Below, in pieces: positions 17,678 to 25,941 of a stretch of DNA of 64,000 bases (position 1 is its first letter; every line of letters starts with the position of its first letter). A program made the position numbers and the translations under genes. The stretch covers positions 395,123-459,122 of the forward strand of contig CAWFME010000003.1 of NCBI GenBank assembly GCA_963816955.1, read 5' to 3'. The notes under the pieces are model-generated. The model was given only the letters and a program-made list of their open reading frames with translations. It was not told the origin of the DNA and ran no database searches. This stretch comes from DATFQI01 sp963816955. GTDB taxonomy: Bacteria; Actinomycetota; Thermoleophilia; Solirubrobacterales; Solirubrobacteraceae.

Positions 17678-19226
17678 GCGCGAAGACCCTAAACGAGGCC
17701 ATCGCACACGCCGGTGAGGTGCCTCGGAACGCCCGCAACAAGTGGAACCAGCACTACGAGGTGTTCGACGGAGATCTCGGAGCCAGACCGGAGTCGTGGG
17801 CAAGCTGCTCACTCAGGAGAAGCAGCTCGGGAATCGAATCGTCAAGGAGATGAGCGAGGCCAACCCTCGCTACATCGTCCTAAGCGCCGTTGTCGGCGGA
17901 GACGACGAGTGCGCCTCGCACGGGTCAAGGACACCCTCTCAAAAGCTAGGCGACCCCGCGGCCAGATGTGCCCTCATCGTCGAGTACGACGATGGTAGCG
18001 GCCTGTCACCCGACAGGAGCTCCAGGTGTATCAGCAGGATCCTGTCGTCGCGGAGCTCATCGGGCATCTACCCCGAGCTCACCCCAGTCGCAGTTACTCG
18101 GCCAGAGTCCTCGGGCGAGGCGGGTCCCGGCGACGCCAGCGGGACATCAGGCGGCGCGACGAAGCCGGTCGTCCTCGTGCCGATGGTGATCGATGACCGG
18201 ATCAGACGGGCGATCCGGTTCAGCATCCTGACCACCTCGGCTGTCCTCCTGGTAGGACCCCCCGGTACCGGCAAGACGACGCTCCTAATGGAGGTAATTG
18301 AGCAGATTCGTGCCGACCCCGCCGGGTTTGGATTTGAGCAAGCCATCCTGGATCCGATGACGGTGACGCCCGAGGAAAGCTGGACGGCACGGGAGCTGAT
18401 CGGCGGCATGACGATCGCGGAGGACGAGGCGCTTCGCTTCCGCGAGGGCTACGTTCTCAGCGCGATCCGCGAAGGTCGATGGCTCGTCATGGACGAGGCC
18501 AATCGAGCGGATTTGGACAAGATCTTCGGTGCGCTGCTGACGTGGTTGTCCGATCAAGAGGTCGATCTCGGCCCAGCCTCGACCGGACGCGAAGCGCCGA
18601 GCGTCCGCCTCGGCTGGACTCTGACGCCGCCTCGAAGATGGAGACCATCACCGAGACATATGAAACGACGATGGTGAAGAGGAGACGTCGAGATGCCCGT
18701 TCGCTACCTCGCCGGGCGTGAGTGGCGACTGCTCGGCACATACAACGCACTCGACGCGCAACGCGTCTTCCGCTTCGGCCAGGCTCTAGGTCGTCGGTTT
18801 ATTCGTGTTCCTATCCCCCCAATCCGCCCGGACCTCTTCGTAGTCGCAGCAGAGCCACTCCTCGTGAAGCTCCCCGTCGGCGCACGAGAAGCGTATCCGG
18901 CCTGTACGCCGCGCACTTCGATGCGGAAGAGACACAGCTCGGTCCAGCGCTGTTCATGCGCATCCCGGACTACGTGTTGGTTGGCCTCGATGCGCTCGTC
19001 GACGCTGAGGAACCGAGGATAAGTCCGATGCCGCATTACGTCGAGGAACTCATCGCGGAGGCATACCTCGTCAACGTAGGAGCGTTCCTCGCGCGATACG
19101 ACGAGGACACATTGGAGCAACTCGGTGAGCGGATAGTCACCGGTGGCACGTTGCCTGAGGCCGAGTGGCAATGGGTGTTGGAGCTCTCCGGCATCTGGGC
19201 TAGCGTCTGCAGGCGTAGCTCTCCCC
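17674..19226 (+). pseudogene. McrB-like AAA+ NTPase (restriction subunit), frameshifted
   Basis: Starts at TTG 17674 (SAKTLNEAIAHAGEVPRNAR, then NKWNQHYEVF). The longest segment carries a Walker A, VLLVGPPGTGKTTLLMEVIE, and a Walker B, RWLVMDEANRADLDKIFGAL, typical of the McrB/MoxR clade. After a break, EWRLLGTYNALDAQRVFRFG supplies the sensor-1 NTxD-like region. The rest, HFDAEETQLGPALFMRIPDY and PHYVEELIAEAYLVN, is helical. In LlaJI and BsuMI such a subunit powers the nuclease encoded next. The end merges with the next gene near 19201-19226, so a fusion cannot be excluded. Confidence 0.72.
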
Positions 19227-20397
19227 ATGCCGCAAGACGGTCTTCGGGAGGTGCTGTCGGCTTGGAGTGGCCGGGGGGACCTCCTCGCAACCCTTGCCGC
19301 AAGCCTCTCGGACGATCTCGCCGAGCGAACCTGGACCGCGCTCAGTGTCCGACGCCGTGCTCATCGCGTATTGCTCCAGTCGCTCACCCCGGCCCTCCGC
19401 CGATGGCCTCGAACACAGTACGCCTGGCTCGATGCGCTTCCTGCGGAGACCGTCCATCGCCGCGAGCGATCTCCCTCCGTTATCGCCGGGGTCGACTGGG
19501 TCGCGACCCGCATCCGGGCCGGATGGCCCCCAAGCGCGTTCGAGGTCCGAACTCGCGAGCGGACGCCGCACACGCTGCTGCTTTCGACGTTGCGGTGGAC
19601 GCTTGACCGACTGGCCGAGGTTAGGGACGATGCGCTCCAGGTCGAACCCTCCGTCGTCGCGGCAGTGATGCCTCAGCTCGGCATAGGGTTGTCGCTCCTC
19701 GAACAGGAACCTATCGCCTCTGTCATTGGGGAACGCCCAGCCTTTGAGGACCTGCGCGCCGTATCCCGAGAGGGCAGGCCGTGGAACGTGGTCGCCGCAG
19801 TGGCGACAGAGGATCTGGCAGTCGAGACGTCACCTGAGCTCTGGGCGATGAGGCTTGTGGCGCCGGACCCAGATCTCCGCCCTACCTTGTTTCATCTCGG
19901 CGTCCTCGGGACGCTGCTTCTCTCCGCTCGCGAACTCGGCGGGTCGCTCATTGCCCGAACACCGTTGACAGGAATTTCATCTCGGCCGGCCTACACGATT
20001 CAGGACCCGCAGGCGGGAATGGGACGCCTGGTTCGAGGCTGGCGGGGTTTGGTCGCGTTATGATCGCTCGTCTCCTTACGTCGAGGCGACCGCGGCTTTG
20101 GCCGAAGCCGGCGTGCCGGATTAAGCCTGACCTAATGTTGGTCCGACCCGACGATGCAGCCCTCATCCTCGAGTGCAAATACTCCGGTCGGATCGGGCGT
20201 GTCGGCCGAGCCGGTGTAACGCAGGCGATGGCATATGCGCTCGAGGCTCGTAGTCGCCTAGCGACCGCGTTGAGGCCTACGTCGTCGCACCCGATGGCGT
20301 CGTGGCATCGGCAACCCAGGTGACGACGGAGGTGGGGTCGGTAGGCATCATTACTCCCGCGCACCTCAAGACGACGCTCGCGGCGTTCTGGGCGTAG
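19227..20397 (+). pseudogene. McrC/LlaJI-type PD-(D/E)XK nuclease subunit, frameshifted
   Basis: The first 270 residues are helical and of no named family (DGLREVLSAWSGRGDLLATL). The C-terminal part, read across three breaks (near 20005, 20128, 20270), gives EWDAWFEAGGVWSRYDRSSP, then KPDLMLVRPDDAALILECKY and YVVAPDGVVASATQV. KPD with ILECKYS is a PD-(D/E)XK nuclease core. Position directly after the McrB-like gene fits the nuclease partner. It ends at the TAG 20395-20397, only 36 bp from the convergent EVE gene. Assignment to the LlaJI R2 role is inference from gene order. Confidence 0.7.
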
Positions 20398-20433
20398 TGC
20401 TCGCGCGAGAGTCGCGCGTCGCGCTGCCCACAC

Positions 20434-21569
20434 TCAACTCAGAACGTCAGTCATCACGTCGGCCAACTCGTCGACGGTGAGTTGCATGAGCTTGGTGGTC
20501 TTGAGTTCCTCACGTAGCGCAGCCAGAGTCTTTGTGCCGCTTCCCGTGAGCAATTCGCGAATCGCTAGCGCAGGCGGCCCTTCGCTCCAGGCCTTCGGTG
20601 TTGTCAACATGTCCTTCGCCAACAGACTCAGATCCGGATAGATCCGAGCTTCGAAATCCTCGCGTTCGTAGAAGTCAGCTAGATCGAGCACGAACACAAG
20701 TCGGTGGAGAAGGCGGTACGCCGGGAACTCGGGGGTCGTAGACCTTGAGGACTCGTCCGTCTGTGAGCACTCCCCATCTGACGCCCGAGAACGAAGAGTA
20801 CTTCACCACTTGGGCGGCTTCCTTTGCGCCGAGTGGTGCGCCAAGCTTCTTTGCCTCGACACACGCGATGGCCTCCCCATGACCTTCAGCACGTAATCGG
20901 CCACGTCGCCTGAGTCGACGGGCACGCCGTAGTCGACGTCACCAAAGCTCTGATACCCGAGAGACTCGAGCAGCTTGTTGATGAAATGCGCTCGAGTCGC
21001 GTCCTCGCTCAGGCCTGGCGACAAGTGGTCGTTGACGTAACCCTTGACCCGTTGTGCTGTGGCGAACACCTCGTCGGCTGCGGGGATGCCGCTCGCCGCG
21101 GTTGGAACCTCGAAGGCTTTGCCCTGCTGGACCTTCGAGCTTTCACGCCCCAGCTGCATGATGCGATCGAAGTCCTCCTTTGCGAGTCTCACGACGCCGC
21201 CTTGGAAGACTGCGTTCGGATTGTTCTTCACCGCCAGCGTGTCGGGCCACACTTTGGTAATCGATACGGGGTGGGCCCCTACCTCTGCCGTACTGAAAGT
21301 CACTCCCGACTTCCAGGTGCCTGGATACTTGGCCTCTCTGGAGTCGTCCACTCATGGGTCGCTGAGCCAAGTGTGGCGTGGCCGATGAAGGCGCGTTCGG
21401 GGGCGCCAACGAACGCCAGGATCTGATCGCCAGGTGCCAAGACCTTGCGGTTCTGGGTCTTCTCCCCGATACCCCAGAGCCCAACCTCAAGAAGATCAGC
21501 GGCTTGGACGCGCAGCGGAAATCCCTTCTTCGCCGCCGCGGTCGTGAAGTTGAAGAGGTAGAAGGCCAT
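20434..21569 (-). pseudogene. EVE-domain plus HsdR-N-like nuclease, frameshifted
   Basis: The N-terminal segment MAFYLFNFTTAAAKKGFPLR, then LWGIG and APGDQILAFVGAPERAFIGH, followed by GGVVRLAKEDFDRIMQL, looks like an EVE/PUA-like modified-base reader. The C-terminal half has LESLGYQSFGDVDYGVP, DVADYVLKVMG, and after a break IACVEAKKLGAPLGAKEAAQ, then GVRWGVLTDGRVLKVYD. That is the D-ExK core of an HsdR N-terminal-type nuclease. Three frame breaks occur (near 21340, 20875, 20720). By family knowledge, EVE-nuclease fusions are type IV-like restriction enzymes that recognise modified DNA. It converges on the C5-methylation cluster. Confidence 0.65.
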
Positions 21570-21736
21570 GGCCCAAACCGTATCCGGCGTGAAGATGCAT
21601 GACGGGCCGGTGACCAACTCCGCAGGAGGTGCCGCCGTGGCGTGTTCCTGGGCCGCTTTTGGGCCGCATCAGCCAGAACCGCGAGTCCCTCGAGTCCGAA
21701 AAGTCCTGCAAATCGGCACCATGGCCTAACAGTCAC

Positions 21737-21755
21737 TTCCCGCAAATAGCGGGAA
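21737..21755. repeat. Perfect inverted repeat beside tRNA scar
   Basis: TTCCCGC and GCGGGAA flank a five-base AAATA loop. It lies 9 bp before the tRNA-Thr-like fragment. It could be a recombinase site arm, part of the old element end, or a stem in a transcript; nothing decides between them. Confidence 0.4.
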
Positions 21756-21763
21756 AGTCGTGA

Positions 21764-21805
21764 ATGGTAAGGAAGGGGTCGCCGGTTCGAGTCCGGCAGA
21801 GGGCT
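21764..21805 (+). repeat. tRNA-Thr(GGT)-like 3' fragment, attachment-site scar 1
   Basis: The sequence folds as the 3' half of a tRNA: loop bases with GGT (21766-21768) and AA, anticodon-stem strand GGAAG, variable GGGTC, T-arm GCCGG-TTCGAGT-CCGGC (21781-21797), acceptor strand AGAGGGC and discriminator T. The 5' half is absent upstream. 37 bp (21769-21805) recur exactly at 38451-38487 in the same orientation. Integrases commonly use tRNA 3' ends as attB, leaving such fragments. No CCA is encoded. Confidence 0.65.
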
Positions 21806-22231
21806 TCGGCTCTGCGGCGTGACTTGCGAGTGTCCGCCGCCGTTCACTCAAGAGGTCGCGTCCACTCCGCGTCCAAGTCGTGATCCGTTCCGATTTAGAG
21901 AAGGGGTCGCGGTTGTCGGCCGCTCGCGCGTCAACGGGTTTCTGCGGTTGCACTGGGCGAATCTTTCCAGGGCGAGGTAGGCCCCGGTCCTGATGAAGTC
22001 GCCCCGTGCCCGTCAGGTGCAGCCGGCCAAGCCGGACGGGAGCTCGCGGGGCACTTGACGTAGGCCGACGGAAGTCCGCCGTGGTGCCACTCGCTTCAAC
22101 GTGCACATGCCGCAGACTGCGGCCCGCTCGCCGGGCGAGCAGGTGGATCGAGACAACGTCACGGCGGGCGGCGTCCGCACGCCATGGATGTCGTGCCAGG
22201 GCGGCAAGAGCCGCGGCCGCCCTGCCGTCCA
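21806..22231. other. Intergenic stretch, no gene recognised
   Basis: Right of the tRNA scar and downstream of the AhpD-like gene. Reading frames exist on both strands but their products are basic and compositionally like antisense noise. The minus-strand frame ending in SLPFTTFPLFAGSDC is the antisense of the tRNA scar and is not a gene. The base composition is slightly less GC-rich than the flanks. Confidence 0.4.
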
Positions 22232-22747
22232 TCATGTGGGACGGATCTCGAGCGCCTCGATGAATCGCGACACCATGTTGTACGCCGCGATCGTTGCCGT
22301 AAGCTCGACCAGCTCGCGTGCGTCGAACTCCGCACGCACCGCGCTGAACGTCGCGTCGGGCACCTGGACTGTTGAAGTCATTGCGTCGGTGTACGCGAGC
22401 GCAGCTCGTTGACGTGCGTCGAAGGACGGCTCGTCGTTCCAGTTCGCGATCCCGTCGATCTGCTGCGCCGAGAGGCCCTCGCTACGCGCTATCGGGGCAT
22501 GCTGGTGAGCCTCGTATGGCGCTCGGTTCAGGTGAGCGATGCGCATGATTACCAGCTCGCGGATGGAGCCCGGAAGACGGGTGGCGCTCCGGATGCTCGT
22601 GAGGTAGTCCAGCCACCCCGCGGCGACGGGTGGAGCATGAAGAAGGACGTGGTAGAGCTCCAGCAGGTTCCCACGTGCGGTAACGATCCGGTCGACCAGC
22701 GGCTCGAGGTCGGCGGCACGTTCGTCCGGCAGCGGGATCCGCGCCAT
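22232..22747 (-). CDS. Carboxymuconolactone decarboxylase / AhpD-like protein
   Basis: 171 residues: LYHVLLHAPPVAAGWLDYLT, RLPGSIRELVIMRIAHLNRA and YEAHQHAPIARSEGLSAQQI form the helical AhpD/CMD fold. The AhpD CxxC pair is replaced (the region reads NRAPYEAHQH), so thioredoxin-like peroxidase activity is unlikely. The conserved EAHQH His remains, as in CMD-type members. It is the last gene of the leftward catabolic string and starts 2 bp after the SDR stop. Function in this pathway is unknown. Confidence 0.82.
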   Translation of the reverse strand: MARIPLPDERAADLEPLVDRIVTARGNLLELYHVLLHAPPVAAGWLDYLTSIRSATRLPGSIRELVIMRIAHLNRAPYEAHQHAPIARSEGLSAQQIDGIANWNDEPSFDARQRAALAYTDAMTSTVQVPDATFSAVRAEFDARELVELTATIAAYNMVSRFIEALEIRPT

Positions 22748-22749
22748 CG

Positions 22750-23559
22750 TCAGGGCGTTGCGGCGGTAAGTCCGCCGTCGACGACGAGTTCGGTTCCCGT
22801 GATGTAGCGCGCCTCGTCGGAGGCCAGGAACAGCACCGCGTTGGCGACGTCCCAGGCGTCGCCCATCCGGCCCATGGGCACCTGGGCGTCGCGGCGCGAT
22901 CTGAAGCCCTCGAGGTCGCCCCCCGCGTAGAGGTCTGCGAGTCGCCGGACGAGCGGCGTGTCGATCAGCCCGGGAACGACGGAGTTGAGGCGGACGCCCC
23001 GCCCCGCGTAGATCACCGCCGTGGTTCGCGTGAAGTGCATTAGCGCCGCTTTCGCGGTTGCGTACCCGACCTGCGGCTTGCCGATGTACCGGAGCCCGGC
23101 GGCCGACGCGACGTTGACGATCGAGCCACCGGCCTGCCGCTGCATCGTCGGCAGGACCTCGCGGCACATGAGGTAGGCGCTGTTCAGGTTGACGTCGAGC
23201 TGCTCCTGCCACGCGTCCGGCTCCAGCTCGACCGGACCCCCGGGGACCGAGCGACCGACGTTGTTGACGAGCACGTCGATGCGCCCGCCCAGCGCCCGGC
23301 ACTCCTCGACGAACCGGCGGACCGTCCCGCCGTCCGTGACATCGCCGACGGCGCCGTGGAAGCTGCCGCCCTCGTCCTCGATCAGCCGCCCGGTCTGCTC
23401 CAGCGCGTCGGGATCGCGATCGATGCCGGCGACACGGGCACCCCGGCGCGCGAGCAGCACCGCGATGGCCTTGCCGTTCCCCCACCCGGGCGCGCTCGTC
23501 CCGCAGCCCGTTACCAGCGCCAACTTCCCCTCGAGGCTGAGCGGGGGCGTTCCCGTCAT
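22750..23559 (-). CDS. SDR-family NAD(P)-dependent oxidoreductase
   Basis: 269 residues, a complete classical SDR. LALVTGCGTSAPGWGNGKAI is a variant glycine motif with a longer insertion, then IDVLVNNVGRS (NNxG), GSIVNVASAAGLRYIGKPQV with catalytic Ser, and VGYATAKAAL (YxxxK). It ends in the usual ITGTELVVDGGLT. It probably oxidises or reduces a hydroxyl/keto intermediate of the island's pathway. The ATGA overlap (23556-23559) with the aminotransferase shows tight operon organisation. Confidence 0.9.
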   Translation of the reverse strand: MTGTPPLSLEGKLALVTGCGTSAPGWGNGKAIAVLLARRGARVAGIDRDPDALEQTGRLIEDEGGSFHGAVGDVTDGGTVRRFVEECRALGGRIDVLVNNVGRSVPGGPVELEPDAWQEQLDVNLNSAYLMCREVLPTMQRQAGGSIVNVASAAGLRYIGKPQVGYATAKAALMHFTRTTAVIYAGRGVRLNSVVPGLIDTPLVRRLADLYAGGDLEGFRSRRDAQVPMGRMGDAWDVANAVLFLASDEARYITGTELVVDGGLTAATP

Positions 23560-24881
23560 GACCGCGCGAGCACGTCGGCGAGTGCGGAGAGCAGCTGGTC
23601 GGCGTGGTCGTGGCCGAACGGCAACGGCGGGCGCACCTTGAGCGCGCTCGCCGTCATCCCGGCGGCGCTGATCAGCACTCGCCGCTCCCGGAGGCCGTTG
23701 ACTACCCGCCGCGCCTCTTGCCCGTCCGGCTCGCCCGTCGCGGGGTCGACGACATCGGCCGCGACGTAGAGTCCCGCGCCGCGAACGTGGCGCAGCGCCT
23801 CGTGCTCGCGGGCGAGCCCGGCGAGCCCCGTGCGCAGGTGCTCGCCGACGTCGGCGACGTGCGCGAGGAGGTGCTCGCGCTCGATGACGTCCAGCACCGC
23901 GGACGCGGCCGCGATCGCGATCGAGTTGGCGCCGAACGTATTGAAGTACCGGATCTCGTTGCCGAATCGCTCGAGCAGCTGCGGCCTCGCCGCCACGCCG
24001 GAGATCGGCACGCCGTTGCCCATCGGCTTGCCCATGGTGACGAGGTCCGGCTCGATGCCGTGGCGCTGGTAGCCCCACATCGCCGACCCCGTGCGTCCGA
24101 ATCCGGCCTGGACCTCGTCGGCGATGAAGAGCGCCCCCGTCGCCCGGGCGACGCCGGCGACCGGGCGCAGGAACCCGGCGGGGCCCGCAACGAGGCCGTC
24201 GCTCGAGAACATCGGGTCCATCAGGACCGCCGCGGTCTCCGTGCCGTGCCGGCGGAGGTCCGCGATCGCCTGCTCCACGCGCAGGGCGAAGGCCTCGCCC
24301 GCCGCGTCGGCGTCGGTCTCGTCCGGACCGGGAGGCGCCACCGTGCGGACGTGCGCGCCGATGGGCTCGTTGGGACCGAGGCTCGGCGACACCTCCGCCG
24401 CCGCGGTGGTGACGCCGTGGTAGGCGTTCGCTGTCACGACGACGCCGCGCGCGCCCGTCGCGTGGCGGGCGATGCGTAGGGCGAGGTCGGTCGCCTCGCT
24501 GCCGCTGCAGGCGAACATGACGCTGGCGAGGCCGTCGTGGTGGGTGGCCAGCAGGCGCTCGGCGTAGTCGAGGATGGGCTCGCCGAGGTATCGCGTGTTC
24601 GAGTTCAGCGTCTCGGCCTGACGGGAGATGGCCTCCACGACGTGCGGATGGCAGTGACCGACGCACGGCACGTTGTTGTAGGCGTCCAGATAGGCGGCGC
24701 CATCGGCGTCGAAGAGGTGCACCCCCTCGCCCCGGATGGCCTCGATCGGCCGCTCGTAGAACAGCTTGTAGCCCGGCCCCAGCAGCTCGCGGCGCCGCGC
24801 GATCATCGACCGCGCGCGTGGTTCGAGCGCGTTGACGCGGCTCGGATCGAAGCTGTTCGGCATCGCGCCCGGCGTCGACAT
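23556..24881 (-). CDS. Class III aminotransferase, phospholyase-like (ETNPPL/PHYKPL clade)
   Basis: 441 residues. YLDAYNNVPCVGHCHPHVVE, LNSNTRYLGEPILDYAERLL and FACSGSEATDLALRIARHAT match the ethanolamine-phosphate/phosphohydroxylysine phospholyase branch closely. ALFIADEVQAGFGRTGSAMW gives the PLP-binding Asp and TMGKPMGNGVPI the Schiff-base Lys. Related enzymes eliminate phosphate and ammonia from phosphorylated amino alcohols. That fits the kinase encoded directly upstream, 10 bp away. Ordinary transaminase activity is the alternative. Confidence 0.85.
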   Translation of the reverse strand: MSTPGAMPNSFDPSRVNALEPRARSMIARRRELLGPGYKLFYERPIEAIRGEGVHLFDADGAAYLDAYNNVPCVGHCHPHVVEAISRQAETLNSNTRYLGEPILDYAERLLATHHDGLASVMFACSGSEATDLALRIARHATGARGVVVTANAYHGVTTAAAEVSPSLGPNEPIGAHVRTVAPPGPDETDADAAGEAFALRVEQAIADLRRHGTETAAVLMDPMFSSDGLVAGPAGFLRPVAGVARATGALFIADEVQAGFGRTGSAMWGYQRHGIEPDLVTMGKPMGNGVPISGVAARPQLLERFGNEIRYFNTFGANSIAIAAASAVLDVIEREHLLAHVADVGEHLRTGLAGLAREHEALRHVRGAGLYVAADVVDPATGEPDGQEARRVVNGLRERRVLISAAGMTASALKVRPPLPFGHDHADQLLSALADVLARS

Positions 24882-24891
24882 GGTGATCCCC

Positions 24892-25941
24892 CTATTCGAG
24901 CCCGCAGGCGGCCGCGATCCGCCGGCCGGCGTCCTGCGCCGCGGACGCCGGGACGGCCCTGAGCAGGCGCCAGGCGGCGGGCGTGTTGCGCATGATGTAT
25001 TCGCGGTTTTCCGGGAAGCGCACCGAACGCCACTCGGTGATGACGATCCGGATCGTGATCCGGAGCCGAATCAGGTCGTACAGCAGGGCGAGCTCCGCAT
25101 CTGTGAACGGCTCCACGCGGTGATAGGCGGCGACGAGGTCGAGCGCCGGAGCGAGCGGATCGTCATCGAGCGCGAGCAGGTTGGTGGCGGCGACCGCCAC
25201 GTCGTTGAGCAGCTGCGTGACGACGGCGTCGCCGAAGTCGATGATGCCCGAGACGGAGACGCCGTCGTCGGCGACGAGGACGTTGTCGCCGCTCATGTCG
25301 TTGTGGATCATCTGGCTGCGCAGCCGAGCCAGCCGCGGGCGCGTGTCCGCCTCGAAGCGCTCGAAGGACTCCACGAGGAGCTCGCGGCCCTCGAGCGCGT
25401 CGAGGTCATCGAGGAGCACTCGCACTTGATCGGCCTGCCAGAGGTCCCAGAGCAGCGGCCGGTTCCCCGCCGGGTGGCTGAAGTCGCGCAGCTCCTGCCC
25501 CAAGCGCGCGAGCACGCGACCCAGGTTCGCGCGCAACGGCCCGCTGGTCGGGACGCAGCGCAGCATCCGGCCCTCGAGGAAGGACGTCATCCGCGCGCGC
25601 CGCGTGGCACCGTCGGCGGTGCGCACGACCACCTCGGCCTCGCCCGTCGTGGCCCGGATCACGCGCTGGACGGGCAGGTCGCGGATGTCCTCCAGCGCGA
25701 GCATCGCCGCGGTGGCGAGGTTGGTGACGCCGGGGGGTTCTTCGGGGTGCACCACCTTTAGCAGCCAGGCCTCGCCGCCGGCCGTCAGCGCGAAGTTGTC
25801 GTCCTTCTCGCCGGGGAGCCGCTCCGCGCCGGCGACGACCCCATAGTGCTCGGCGGCGATCCGCTCGGCCTCGTCGGCCGAGACGCGCGCCGCGGCGGCG
25901 GTCAGGGCGCGCAGTCCGTCCGTGGTCGGCCGCAGCGTCAC
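24892..25941 (-). CDS. APH-family kinase, hydroxylysine-kinase-like
   Basis: 349 residues from GTG 25941, whose GTGA overlaps the amidase stop. LPGEKDDNFALTAGGEAWLL then KVVHPEE is the nucleotide loop with the conserved Lys. SQMIHNDMSGDNVLVADDGV is the catalytic HxDxxxxN motif and SGIIDFGDAV the metal-binding DFG-like Asp. The pattern is that of the aminoglycoside phosphotransferase fold, nearest in my judgement to hydroxylysine kinase. With the phospholyase-like aminotransferase it would phosphorylate then eliminate an amino alcohol. The substrate is inferred from gene pairing only. Confidence 0.8.
   Translation of the reverse strand: MTLRPTTDGLRALTAAAARVSADEAERIAAEHYGVVAGAERLPGEKDDNFALTAGGEAWLLKVVHPEEPPGVTNLATAAMLALEDIRDLPVQRVIRATTGEAEVVVRTADGATRRARMTSFLEGRMLRCVPTSGPLRANLGRVLARLGQELRDFSHPAGNRPLLWDLWQADQVRVLLDDLDALEGRELLVESFERFEADTRPRLARLRSQMIHNDMSGDNVLVADDGVSVSGIIDFGDAVVTQLLNDVAVAATNLLALDDDPLAPALDLVAAYHRVEPFTDAELALLYDLIRLRITIRIVITEWRSVRFPENREYIMRNTPAAWRLLRAVPASAAQDAGRRIAAACGLE

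Noticed and set aside
17674..19226. Interpreting the AAA protein as a MoxR chaperone
   Set aside because: Walker motifs fit MoxR too, but the neighbours are methylases and a PD-(D/E)XK nuclease, not VWA-domain genes, so the McrB-like role is preferred.
21781..21805. Complete tRNA gene at the scar
   Set aside because: Only the anticodon-loop-to-acceptor 3' part is present; the D-arm and 5' acceptor strand are missing at both copies.
21726..22235. Minus-strand frame with GLEPATPSLPF as a protein-coding gene
   Set aside because: It is the antisense reading of the tRNA-Thr fragment (the PLPDSNRRPLPY-type artefact in a neighbouring frame); the rest has noise-like composition.
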